Source of the DNA: Ndongobacter massiliensis
Lineage (GTDB): Bacteria; Bacillota; Clostridia; Tissierellales; Peptoniphilaceae
NCBI RefSeq assembly: GCF_900120375.1
Contig: NZ_LT635480.1
Span: forward strand, 1,116,001 to 1,180,000
Direction of reading: 5' to 3'
Length of the DNA: 64,000 nt
Below are positions 56,520 to 64,000 of this stretch, piece after piece. Under the pieces are notes generated by a model, which saw nothing but the letters and a program-made list of their open reading frames with translations, did not search any database and had not been told where the DNA came from. A program made the translations under genes and the position numbers. How positions within the stretch are numbered: the first letter of the stretch is position 1; each line of letters opens with the position of its first letter.

Positions 56520-56790
56520 AGAAGGCATATGTGCCCAAGCCTTACGATACGCCGAAAAAGCTTGGCATAAAATGGCAACTCGATGTGAAACAGGTTCCCA
56601 AAGCCTGCTATGTGGGGAGAATGCCTGACAAGTTTTATCTGTACACGGTTATTGATGAGGCCAGCAATGACGCTCTTTATCTAAATCGAACCGTGCCTAT
56701 ACAAACCTTGGGATGGTTAACGCCCCTAGAGAAACAAACCCCATTGCTTTTTTTGTTTCACATCATTTACAAATGTACTCTCGGCATTCA
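56520..56790 (+). pseudogene. DDE transposase relic with internal deletion
   Basis: The frame reads PKPYDTPKKLGIKWQLDVKQ, then FYLYTVIDEAS, the start of an rve/DDE integrase core (first catalytic Asp in QLDVKQVP). It then jumps to RTVPIQTLGWLTPLEKQ, which resembles the C-terminal end (PLGWxSPxE) of such transposases, and ends in unrelated sequence. The middle, with the other catalytic residues, is gone. Confidence 0.65.
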
Positions 56791-56809
56791 TTACTGCTTC
56801 ATAATTAAA

Positions 56810-56842
56810 TAGGAAGCCGGAAATTTTATTTCCGGCTTCCTA
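56810..56842 (-). terminator. Hairpin terminator after the large surface-protein gene
   Basis: TAGGAAGCCGGAAA and its complement form a perfect 14-bp stem with a five-base loop, followed on the minus strand by TTTAATT; 35 bp after the stop. Confidence 0.7.
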
Positions 56843-56877
56843 CATCAAGATTTTACGTTACTCAGGCTTCAGATTGT

Positions 56878-59800
56878 CTATTTCTGTCTCTTTCTTCTGT
56901 CGTAACTTGTGACTCCGGCTAGTCCCATTCCTGCAAGTGCCATTAGTGAAGTCCAAAGTGCAAGATTTCGATTATCTCCTGTCGTAGGAGCATTGCCAAC
57001 TTTTTCGCCATGATTGGTTGGTTTCGTCGAATCCGTTGGATGCGTTGGGTCTGTCGGATTTACTGGATCCGCTGGATTGACCGGTTTTTCTTTAAATGTC
57101 CAGGAACCAGTAATGGTAACTGCTTTATCACCCATGGTTCCGTTATTCGGATCCTTCCAGCCACCAAAGGTCCACGTGCCCTTCTTGCCGTTCTGTTCAC
57201 CTTCTACCGTGGCACCTGCCTGATATTTGGTATCCACCGTGTAGTGATCACCCTTGTAGTAGTTACCATTATCCTTCGGCAGGTCCTTTCCTGCCGGCGC
57301 GTCCTTACCCCAGTCGTAGCTTACTCCATATTTTGGAGCTTCCGTGAAGGTCCAGGATCCTGTAATGGTGACTGCTTTATCACCCATGGTGCCGTTATTT
57401 GGATCCTTCCAGCCGCCAAAGGTCCAGGTGCCCTTCTTACCGTTCTGTTCACCTTCTACCGTGGCACCTGCCTGATATTTGGTATCCACCGTGTAGTGAT
57501 CACCCTTGTAGTAGTTACCATTATCCTTCGGCAGGTCCTTTCCTGCCGGCGCGTCCTTACCCCAGTCGTAGCTTACTCCATATTTTGGAGCTTCCGTGAA
57601 GGTCCAGGATCCTGTAATGGTGACTGCTTTATCACCCATGGTGCCGTTATTTGGATCCTTCCAGCCGCCAAAGGTCCAGGTGCCCTTCTTACCGTTCTGT
57701 TCACCTTCTACCGTGGCACCTGCCTTGTAAGTGGTATCCACCGTGTAGTGATCACCCTTGTGGTAGCTGCCTGGATCTTTCGGAACATCTTTTCCTGCCG
57801 GTGCTTCTCCATCCCATTTATAAGTTACGCTATACGTAGGGAGTTCATACACCACAGCTATTTCATGGTTTTTATCGAGATTCGTAAAGGTGTAGCTACT
57901 TGGATACTTAGCTATATCCACTTCCTCGCCATCAACGGTTACGCTCTTTAGCTTGTAACCATCCGCTGGTGCGTAGTTTATGGTCTTGTTGTCTCCCTGA
58001 TATGCCTCGCAGCTCGGATCAATGGTTCCGTTTGTTACAGATGTAGTGATTTTTAGCTTGACCCGGCTCTCCTTCCAAATTGCTTTGACTTGCGTATCTT
58101 TGTCAACCGTGATCTCAGTGCCTGGCGCTAGTTTTTTGCCATTCACTTCCCATGTGTCAAATTCCTGATTTTCAGGGGCAGTGAAAGCATTACTCAAAAT
58201 CTTGTACTTTGAGCCCTTGTTGAGCTTCTTGCCATCCATTTTGCCAGTGCCACCGTTGCCATTATAGCTAACAGTGGCCGTTTCGAGCGTCTCACTTGCC
58301 GGATCTGATTCAAGCGGTGCTTCTTCAGTAGGAATTAATCCGCCATTGTCTTTTGCTTTTGCCGTGATGGTGGCTCCAACTGCTAAATCTTTAATCTCCA
58401 AGGTTACCACCCCAGAATTTGCATCAACCGTTGCACCATCTGATGTCCAGGTAGTGTTGCCAGTAGCGTCTACGGTTCGCGTTGCTGTGACGGTTTTTTC
58501 CGCTCCAGAAGCGTCTTTATAGGTGACGGTGTAGGACGCCAAGTCGGTATCATCACCCGGGTCTTTATAAGCTGGCGGGGTAATAGTTACTTCGCCCTTA
58601 TCCGTATCTACCGCAATCCCTGGAGATTTAGGTGCGATATTCTTCACCAGGTCTTTGGCAGGGAATTTAGTGACTTTGGCCCCATCGTTTACTTTATAGG
58701 TTCCATCAGGATTTTTTGCATATATCGGATTGTAATTACTATCCCAATCCTCAACTTCCACATCATTAGGACTGATTATTGTAACGTTTCCGTCTTTATC
58801 AAACTCGATAAACGCAGAATCGGTTACAAAGCCAGTTCCATCGGGGAGTTTAGACTTACCATTTACCGTGTTGGCATCTCGAATAGCTTTGTCGATGGCT
58901 TTTTTATCGTCATCAGTTAGCTTTTTGGGATCTCTCACGGCGACTTTGTCGGGGGTTGTTATTACCGGCTCAGACTTCGCGCAAGAACGGAATTTATGTG
59001 GCTCTTTGACAACGATACCGAACTCTCTTTTGAGTTCTAAATCATCATTATTGATTGGGAACGTAACCTTTTTGCCGTCAATGGATACTGCTTGAGACAT
59101 CTCTTGTGAGTTAGATTTGTCTACTTTACAGCTTCCATTTTCGCAAAAATTCTTGTCCTCTCCATCCGTAAAATTTTTGACAAAATAAAACTTCGTACCT
59201 GCGGCAACCTCTTTATCAAATGTAACAATGATCTGTTCGTCTGTTACCTGGACTTTTTCTATTGTCGGAGCAGCGGATGTTTCCGTTACCTGTTTGATTT
59301 TAAGGTCCGTAGCTTCAACTTTTCCGGAGGTTGATCCATCGGTATAGGTTACTTCATAGTAGGCATGGTCCGTGCCATCGATAGAGAATGTAACACTCTT
59401 AAAGTCTTTCGCGATGTCCGGATTGGCTTTCTTCAGCATTTCAATAGCTTCTGCTTGCTCATCTTTATTTACAAGGTTGGCGTTCGGGTGTTCAATCCAG
59501 ATTTCGCCGGCGGGCATTGTGAGCGTTATCTGATTTGCCATTGATGGCTCAGCATTTGCAGTTACTTCCGGTGATTTGTCTTCACCTAATTGTTGATAGA
59601 CAGTAACTGTATCTCCTTCTGCAACTTTAACGCCGGCAGGTAGATCTACTTTCCAGGTATTTCCTGTTTTAGGTGAATAGGAAAGAGTGGCTTTAACAGT
59701 GCCATCTTTAGCTTTTAAGGTTACATGGACTGTTGCTATTACAGTTACATTCTTTTTACCAACTTTAACTCTAGCTTTGTGTACCTTACCGCCGGAAAGG

Positions 59801-60180
59801 GTTGTGGCGTCGCAAAAGACTTTGTTAATGGTCGGTGCCGGTATAGCACCCCGCGCAACCGCCTCGTCAACAATCTCTGGCCCGATCTCTAGCCCATCGC
59901 CCTGTTCCTCGTTGGATTTGATACTTGATGGTTCTTCCTTTACAGGAGTATTTATTGTAGGCGGATTTAACTGAGGGATCTCGCTTACTGGCTCTTCGAT
60001 TATCTCCGAGCTGATCTCCGAGCTGATCTCCAAATCCTCGGCATGCACCGCTATCGGCGTCACGAAAGGCAGTATCAGCAAACAAACCGTGAAAACAGCC
60101 AACCATTGTTTCAACCGACTGCCGATGCTGCGTGTGGTGGCGGCAGCCTTTCTATCTTTTTTCTTCCTGTGATCTATCAT
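56878..60180 (-). CDS. Large cell-wall-anchored repeat protein with SHIRT-like and InlB-type repeats
   Basis: 1,100 residues. Long signal peptide (helix about 27-45, cleavage near VHA-ED), an acidic Glu/Ser/Pro segment, several beta-rich domains (to about 640), an InlB/Listeria-Bacteroides-type repeat (VSYNGNGGTG...FDTWEVNGKKL), a second beta repeat with CEAYQGDNKTI, then three 84-residue SHIRT-like units (KYGVSYDWGKDAPAGKDLPK, GDHYTVDTKY, TWTFGGWKDPNNGTMGDKAV), a Pro/Thr-rich wall stretch (PVNPTDPTHPTDSTKP), APTTGD, a membrane helix and RRKRQK. SHIRT repeats act as rigid stalks that project adhesins. AGGAGG precedes the ATG. A Cys pair (FCENGSCK) is unusual in such proteins. Confidence 0.85.
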   Translation of the reverse strand: MIDHRKKKDRKAAATTRSIGSRLKQWLAVFTVCLLILPFVTPIAVHAEDLEISSEISSEIIEEPVSEIPQLNPPTINTPVKEEPSSIKSNEEQGDGLEIGPEIVDEAVARGAIPAPTINKVFCDATTLSGGKVHKARVKVGKKNVTVIATVHVTLKAKDGTVKATLSYSPKTGNTWKVDLPAGVKVAEGDTVTVYQQLGEDKSPEVTANAEPSMANQITLTMPAGEIWIEHPNANLVNKDEQAEAIEMLKKANPDIAKDFKSVTFSIDGTDHAYYEVTYTDGSTSGKVEATDLKIKQVTETSAAPTIEKVQVTDEQIIVTFDKEVAAGTKFYFVKNFTDGEDKNFCENGSCKVDKSNSQEMSQAVSIDGKKVTFPINNDDLELKREFGIVVKEPHKFRSCAKSEPVITTPDKVAVRDPKKLTDDDKKAIDKAIRDANTVNGKSKLPDGTGFVTDSAFIEFDKDGNVTIISPNDVEVEDWDSNYNPIYAKNPDGTYKVNDGAKVTKFPAKDLVKNIAPKSPGIAVDTDKGEVTITPPAYKDPGDDTDLASYTVTYKDASGAEKTVTATRTVDATGNTTWTSDGATVDANSGVVTLEIKDLAVGATITAKAKDNGGLIPTEEAPLESDPASETLETATVSYNGNGGTGKMDGKKLNKGSKYKILSNAFTAPENQEFDTWEVNGKKLAPGTEITVDKDTQVKAIWKESRVKLKITTSVTNGTIDPSCEAYQGDNKTINYAPADGYKLKSVTVDGEEVDIAKYPSSYTFTNLDKNHEIAVVYELPTYSVTYKWDGEAPAGKDVPKDPGSYHKGDHYTVDTTYKAGATVEGEQNGKKGTWTFGGWKDPNNGTMGDKAVTITGSWTFTEAPKYGVSYDWGKDAPAGKDLPKDNGNYYKGDHYTVDTKYQAGATVEGEQNGKKGTWTFGGWKDPNNGTMGDKAVTITGSWTFTEAPKYGVSYDWGKDAPAGKDLPKDNGNYYKGDHYTVDTKYQAGATVEGEQNGKKGTWTFGGWKDPNNGTMGDKAVTITGSWTFKEKPVNPADPVNPTDPTHPTDSTKPTNHGEKVGNAPTTGDNRNLALWTSLMALAGMGLAGVTSYDRRKRQK
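57098..57850. repeat. Three 252-bp tandem repeats encoding SHIRT-like domains
   Basis: Units start at about 57098, 57350 and 57602. The first two are almost identical over their full length; the third (the N-terminal unit of the protein) is more diverged in its last 100 bp. Period 252 bp equals 84 codons, so copy changes stay in frame. Confidence 0.92.
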
Positions 60181-60288
60181 GATTCCTCCTCGGCATACAA
60201 GCATACACAATTGTTTTAATCTATATCCGTAGCTTAACATATTTTTTTAAGAAAGCAAAATCTCAAACTATATCAAAATGATTGTTTG

Positions 60289-60609
60289 TCAAAATAAAGT
60301 CAAAAGATATCCGTCAAGCATTGCGACAAAAAAATACAGAACCAAAGCTCTTAAAAAAGCTTCTATGTGCTTTTTCGGATTTTGGTAGAGCTCCTTTTGT
60401 GGTATTTTTGATAACCTGATCCGCTTTGTGTTTCTCCACCAGAATAGATCAATAACGATAAGGTCAAAAACATTTAGCGTTTCGCCTAAAATCAGCAAAC
60501 GAATAAAGTTATGCATAAACTTTGTTTGGTGAATGACGATGCCTAACAATAAAAATAAGACGGCAAATCGTAAAAAATTCGCGATCCATGCAGCGAATTT
60601 GCCTGTTTC
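60289..60609. repeat. 321-bp direct repeat, copy 1
   Basis: Matches 62537-62857 with about 20 scattered differences, offset 2,248 bp, same orientation. The match ends abruptly at GCCTGTTTC, where the two genes diverge. Confidence 0.9.
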
Positions 60610-60708
60610 ATAGCGTCCATAATTATAATAACGTGCAACGGAAGCAATGTTTGCATATTCAAAGGAACCTTTAGCCATATCCTTCGACAAATACTTTTCC
60701 AATTCCAA
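60289..60708 (-). CDS. Chimeric membrane protein, partial copy of the gene at 62537
   Basis: 139 residues. From residue about 35 (ETGKFAAWIANFLRFAVLF) to the end it is over 90 percent the same as the protein at 62537-63016, with three membrane helices. The first 34 residues differ: LEKYLSKDMAKGSFEYANIA and VARYYNYGRY resemble the N-terminal region of LCMT-type SAM methyltransferases, and the frame upstream continues that match (KKFPDLFYDKKALELE). It therefore looks like a recombination product. Its only start is a TTG without a clear ribosome site; expression is doubtful. Confidence 0.55.
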   Translation of the reverse strand: MELEKYLSKDMAKGSFEYANIASVARYYNYGRYETGKFAAWIANFLRFAVLFLLLGIVIHQTKFMHNFIRLLILGETLNVFDLIVIDLFWWRNTKRIRLSKIPQKELYQNPKKHIEAFLRALVLYFFVAMLDGYLLTLF

Positions 60709-60761
60709 TGCTTTTTTATCATAGAAAAGATCTGGAAATTTTTTAGATATGTTTATTCTCG

Positions 60762-61130
60762 CTACAAAAAGGGCGTTCTCTTACCGAACACTGCGCTTGG
60801 GTCAATATGTGCAAAAACTTTTTCCGAATAAGCATGGATGCCGCTGTGCCCTGTACAAACATATAACAGCGTACGCCCCTCCAATTTATACTTAAGACTG
60901 CGTAAAGACTCTTTATTTCTGCTTGGATTTTGTGTAAAAATCAAAAAAAAGGGATTGCCACCATCTTCATTGATGGCGAGGCAATCCCCCGATATCATAA
61001 TTTTATCATCCAAAATATAAACGGTATGTCCTATCGTATGACCCGGTACGGGGATAGCCTCCACTTTTATTCCCTCAACTTCGAATATCGTATTGTCTTT
61101 AATTGGTATCCAGCCTTCAGCAATCTGCAC
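60762..61130 (-). pseudogene. Metallo-beta-lactamase-fold hydrolase, N-terminally truncated
   Basis: The frame covers the C-terminal two thirds of an MBL-fold enzyme: VEAIPVPGHTIGHTVYILDD, MISGDCLAINEDGG and VCTGHSGIHA are metal-binding blocks 3-5. The HxHxDH block that should precede them is absent, and the possible GTG start at 61130 has no ribosome site. Upstream sequence is the end of a methyltransferase pseudogene, so a deletion joined the two. Confidence 0.7.
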
Positions 61131-61138
61131 GCAAGCTC

Positions 61139-61924
61139 TTATTTTTTTCCAAACAGCAGCCTTGACCCTGTAAGCATATATGCTCTTGCTTCATTCGGAC
61201 TCATAAAGCTTCCATCTGCAGTATCAAGAAGTTCAACCTTTTCATAACCCATTTCTCTAAGTCTTCGGCAAAACACATCCATATCACCGTAGCGTTTTTT
61301 GCTCATCAAATCATGAATAGCAAAGGTTCCGCCTTTTTTTAATACTCGAAGAGTTTCAAGCAACAGTTCCTGCTTGTTTTTTCCGGGAATGTTGTGATAT
61401 AGGTAATTGCTTACGACTGCATCAAATGATTCATCAGCAAAGGGCAGCTTGTTCGCATCACCCCTCTAAAAGACAATATTATTGATTCCTTCGGCTTTTG
61501 CATTCTGAACACAGAGTAAATTGCTAAAAGAAGCGTATTCTTTGCCCCAGCGATCCACTCCTGTCATTTTTCCCTGCGGATTGCGTTTGGCACAAGCTAT
61601 AGTCAGCGCTCCGCTTCCGCAGCCAACGTCAAGCCCCACCCCTCCTTTAGGAAGTATTACATACGCAGCTGTTCCTTCAATAATCTGCTTAGAAAGTTTT
61701 CTCTTTCCATCATAGGAAAATGCCTTATGCATACGGAATAACTTTATCGAAAGTCCACCAAATACGAGAAATGCTGCGACGGTGATCGTGGTAAGCGTAA
61801 TGCCCAATATACCGTCAAGCAAAATAGAAAATCCGATAGAAAGCAGCAACAACACGCTTATGATAGACATTGTTATAAGCATCCCCTTAGGTACCCAGTT
61901 TTTATAATCCGCTTTCATTTTCAA
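61139..61924 (-). pseudogene. Class I SAM methyltransferase interrupted by one in-frame TAG
   Basis: Two N-terminal membrane helices (about 15-60), then a methyltransferase domain: GVGLDVGCGSGALTIACAKR, GVDRWGKEY, NNIVF-stop. The same frame continues past a TAG at 61468-61466 with RGDANKLPFADESFDAVVSN, YLYHNIPGKNKQE, LRVLKKGGTFAIHDL to the stop at 61139. The expected residue at the TAG is Gln (CAG to TAG) as in the family phrase F-x-x-G-D-A. A single nonsense change thus splits a 261-residue protein. AGTRYNW-type recoding machinery is not visible. Confidence 0.85.
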
Positions 61925-62006
61925 CCTCAGTAAAACACATTCATTGAATACAATATTTACTACAAGTCGCCCTTTTGAAAAAATAAAAAGGCTTTCTCAT
62001 TCGTGC

Positions 62007-62513
62007 TTATCTTCCTAATAATCCAACAAGCAAAGCCTGAATCGCCGCTACAAACGGTATGATCAAAAACGGTGTGATTACAAAATGTTCCATGATTGCT
62101 AAATGCTTCATCCAATTGCCCAACTCATAATCAGGGTGTCCTTCCGTACCGGGAATGACGATTTTATCCTGATATTTCCCTTGGAATAACAGACAATCCA
62201 GTAGAAAGAAATCTCCCAGATTTAATAGACTCCACTGAATATATCCCATCCAAAAAAGATTCCAGAAGCCAGAAATGGCCATATGGAAAAGACTTACCAT
62301 TGAATATAGGAAACAACTCCCACAAATTATGACTGTTAAGATGATATTGATATTTTTCTCTTTTTTTGTCATAGGTTCAGGTGCAGCATTCTGAATCGCC
62401 CTTGGATAAGAATCCAAAAAATATCTCGGATTTATAAGCGCCAAGGCTGCCACTGCGCCGTTAAAGATTGCAGCGATTGCAATTCCGTCCAGAATGGCTC
62501 GTATGATATCCAT
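62007..62513 (-). CDS. Polytopic membrane protein of unknown function
   Basis: 168 residues with four hydrophobic segments (about 5-30, 55-80, 85-110 and 140-165). I do not recognise a family. The ATG at 62513 follows GGGAG and is 23 bp after the stop of the next membrane-protein gene, so the two are probably an operon. Confidence 0.6.
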   Translation of the reverse strand: MDIIRAILDGIAIAAIFNGAVAALALINPRYFLDSYPRAIQNAAPEPMTKKEKNINIILTVIICGSCFLYSMVSLFHMAISGFWNLFWMGYIQWSLLNLGDFFLLDCLLFQGKYQDKIVIPGTEGHPDYELGNWMKHLAIMEHFVITPFLIIPFVAAIQALLVGLLGR

Positions 62514-62536
62514 AAAACGCTCCCTATGGTTATTTA

Positions 62537-62857
62537 TCAAAATAAAGTCAAAAGATATCCGTCAAGCATTGCGACAAAAAAATACAGAACCAAAGCTCTT
62601 ACAAAAGCTTCCATATGTTTTTTGGGATTTTGGTAGAGCTCCTTTTGCGGTATTTTTAATAACCTGATCCGCTTTGTGTTTCTCCACCAGAGTAGATCAA
62701 TAACGATAAGGTCAAAAACATTTAACGTTTCGCCCAAAATCAGCAAACGAATAAAGTTATACATAAACTTTGTTTGGCGAATGACGATGCCCAACAATAA
62801 AAATAAGACGGCAAATAGTAAAAAATTTACGATCCATGCAGTGAATTTGCCTGTTTC
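62537..62857. repeat. 321-bp direct repeat, copy 2
   Basis: The partner of 60289-60609. Recombination between the copies would delete 2,248 bp: the MBL fragment, the methyltransferase pseudogene and the 168-residue membrane protein. Confidence 0.9.
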
Positions 62858-63016
62858 CTTATATTTTCCCCGATACTCTTCGATCTCTTTGATTCGCTTT
62901 TGAACTTCATCCGGATAGGACATATAATTTTTCAAATTTTTCTCGTCCGTGCCGGTGCCCAAAAAACAGACTACAAAAAATGCAGCGCATAAAATGACGG
63001 TTTCCATTAACAGCAT
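62537..63016 (-). CDS. Membrane protein of unknown function, full-length copy
   Basis: 159 residues. An N-terminal helix (about 5-22), a charged segment (PDEVQKRIKEIEEYRGKYKE), then three membrane helices and IVIDLLWWRNTKRIRLLKIP. This is the intact form of the gene partly duplicated at 60289. AAGGGA lies somewhat far upstream of the ATG at 63016; METVIL at 63007 is an alternative start. It lies 36 bp after the hydrolase gene. Confidence 0.65.
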   Translation of the reverse strand: MLLMETVILCAAFFVVCFLGTGTDEKNLKNYMSYPDEVQKRIKEIEEYRGKYKETGKFTAWIVNFLLFAVLFLLLGIVIRQTKFMYNFIRLLILGETLNVFDLIVIDLLWWRNTKRIRLLKIPQKELYQNPKKHMEAFVRALVLYFFVAMLDGYLLTLF

Positions 63017-63052
63017 GGATTTTCCAATCCCTTCTTTCCATAAATCCTCATA

Positions 63053-63991
63053 CTAAGATTTCAATAATTCAATCATTTGATCCTGCGCCTCTCTGCCTTC
63101 TCTAAAAAATCTTAGCAAGGGGTAGCAGTGGCACATTCCCTCCCCTACAACCATCTCATGTGGAGCAGCATATTTTTCCATTGCTTTTTCAAAATATTCT
63201 GCATAGGCATAAAGGCATTCATTTTCACCGTAATAAAAATAGGTCTTGGGGAAATTCGAAAAGTCCCCGCATGTCCCATCAAGCATATATTCGGGCACAT
63301 CTTCTTTCCCCTTCATGATTTCCCTCGCAGTATTGAAGTAAGCTGGATCAATCATGATATCTTTGGGATTGAGGGCTTCTATTTTTTTCCAGAGTTCTTT
63401 ACTTTCAGCACGATTCTTGTTGGGAAGTCCGCCCGGAGAAACGGCAATGATCCGACCGGGCATGGGCAAGGGCTTGCCCAAGGCATTGTTGTGCAAAAAA
63501 ACTCCCAAGGCTAAACAAGCGCCCGACGAGAATCCCAATACGCCGATATTGTCCGCCTCATAGGCCTTTGTCATCATTTTATAAGTTTCAAAGCAAACTT
63601 CATACGTCTCTTTAATGTTTCTATCTGCCGTGCAAAGGGGATAGAATAAGAACCAGACGTCTTTCCCCGTCTTTTTCATGATTCTTTCCGAGAGAGAAAA
63701 ATCCAACCTGTCAGGCCCCGTAATCATTCCTCCGCCAAAAAGATATAGCACTGCTCCCTTTGCCGGATTTTCATTTTTTTGATAGGCCAAAACCCGATGT
63801 CCCATCGTTTTTCTGTCGAAGAGAAAATATTTCTTTCTGCGAGCCCTTTTCATCGCCTTTTCAAGATCAAAAGCGGACTTTGCATTTTGTTTCTTGGCAT
63901 ATTCCAAGATATCTTCCTTGGACTTTTTGAATATTTTTTTTACCCCCAGAAGTCTTACGATGCCTGCTGCTATTTTATAGGTTAGCGTCAT
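63053..63991 (-). CDS. Alpha/beta hydrolase (esterase/lipase-like)
   Basis: 312 residues. Oxyanion-hole segment YLFGGGM (Gly86-88; hormone-sensitive-lipase-like, with Phe for His), nucleophile elbow GFSSGA (Ser155), and likely His in GEGMCHCYPLL near residue 290. It may cleave small carboxyl esters or peptides; the substrate is unknown. AGGTACAAA precedes the ATG at the window edge. It is the most upstream gene seen of the AT-rich minus-strand cluster. Confidence 0.8.
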   Translation of the reverse strand: MTLTYKIAAGIVRLLGVKKIFKKSKEDILEYAKKQNAKSAFDLEKAMKRARRKKYFLFDRKTMGHRVLAYQKNENPAKGAVLYLFGGGMITGPDRLDFSLSERIMKKTGKDVWFLFYPLCTADRNIKETYEVCFETYKMMTKAYEADNIGVLGFSSGACLALGVFLHNNALGKPLPMPGRIIAVSPGGLPNKNRAESKELWKKIEALNPKDIMIDPAYFNTAREIMKGKEDVPEYMLDGTCGDFSNFPKTYFYYGENECLYAYAEYFEKAMEKYAAPHEMVVGEGMCHCYPLLRFFREGREAQDQMIELLKS

Positions 63992-64000
63992 TTTGTACCT

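Noticed and set aside
57098-57850. Possible CRISPR-like repeats
   Set aside because: Units are 252 bp, contiguous and coding, without short repeats and unique spacers. The same applies to the Ig repeats and the 36-bp repeats at 34899-35006.
57010-57951. A 313-codon plus-strand frame opposite the SHIRT repeats
   Set aside because: It is an antisense by-product of the 252-bp repeats and repeats itself three times with no known domain.
61466-61468. TAG read as pyrrolysine or other recoding
   Set aside because: A class I methyltransferase of this kind is not a known recoded family and no supporting genes are visible; a nonsense mutation is simpler.

Overview
This window reads as chromosome from a moderate-GC, anaerobic, Gram-positive low-rank Firmicute. 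A Peptoniphilaceae/Tissierellia-type organism is my best guess, by inference only. Reasons: strong AGGAGG ribosome sites, RodA, ComEC, CdaA/CdaR, PyrR, HPr with both His15 and Ser46, KtrAB potassium uptake, a V-type Na+-ATPase operon instead of an F-type enzyme, a BMP-type nucleoside transporter, and cell-wall proteins with degenerate LPxTG-like tails (PSTGD, APTTGD).

Layout. 1-6.3 kb: start of nth (endonuclease III), rodA, comEC, a HAD phosphatase, a small membrane protein and a Tim44-like/zinc-ribbon protein. 6.3-18.1 kb: twelve tightly spaced minus-strand genes (nitroreductase, Nudix, RelA/SpoT-domain protein, MTA/SAH deaminase, an AcpS-NnrD fusion, two tandem alanine racemases, a MazF-like toxin, potABCD). 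18.1-26.7 kb: nine-gene V-ATPase operon (order G-I-K-E-C-F-A-B-D); its K subunit carries the full Na+-ligand set. 26.7-29.3 kb: divergent glutaredoxin-like gene, tRNA-Lys and ktrBA.

29.3-38.9 kb is an accessory, scarred region. It holds a RelB/YafQ toxin-antitoxin pair whose toxin has a visible one-base frameshift, a serine-recombinase fragment, an LRR/Ig-repeat surface protein, an OppA-like lipoprotein whose fold appears circularly permuted, a decayed IS3-family element, a secreted FMN/FAD reductase, and a fused DinJ-YoeB toxin-antitoxin relic.

38.9-49 kb returns to housekeeping: a polytopic membrane protein, cdaA-cdaR, HPr, a membrane-anchored S41-like protein lacking its serine, tRNA-Pro, a metallophosphoesterase, pyrR and tRNA-Thr. 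47.7-56.4 kb is a nine-gene nucleoside uptake and salvage operon: a nucleoside phosphorylase, BMP lipoprotein, two permeases, two more phosphorylases, the ATPase, an MtnA-like isomerase and a hotdog thioesterase. Together with the deaminase at 14-15 kb these enzymes could form a deaminate-first methylthioadenosine salvage route (inference).

56.5-64 kb is AT-richer and mosaic: a transposase relic, a 1,100-residue surface protein with three near-identical 84-residue SHIRT-like repeats, then a cluster with a 321-bp duplicated membrane-protein gene, a methyltransferase interrupted by one amber codon, a truncated metallo-beta-lactamase-fold gene and an alpha/beta hydrolase.

Features worth most attention: the permuted OppA, the AcpS-NnrD fusion, the composite toxin-antitoxin relics, the V-ATPase/KtrAB arrangement, and the nucleoside operon with its internal attenuator-like hairpin. 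I saw no CRISPR array, rRNA, prophage or complete defence system.
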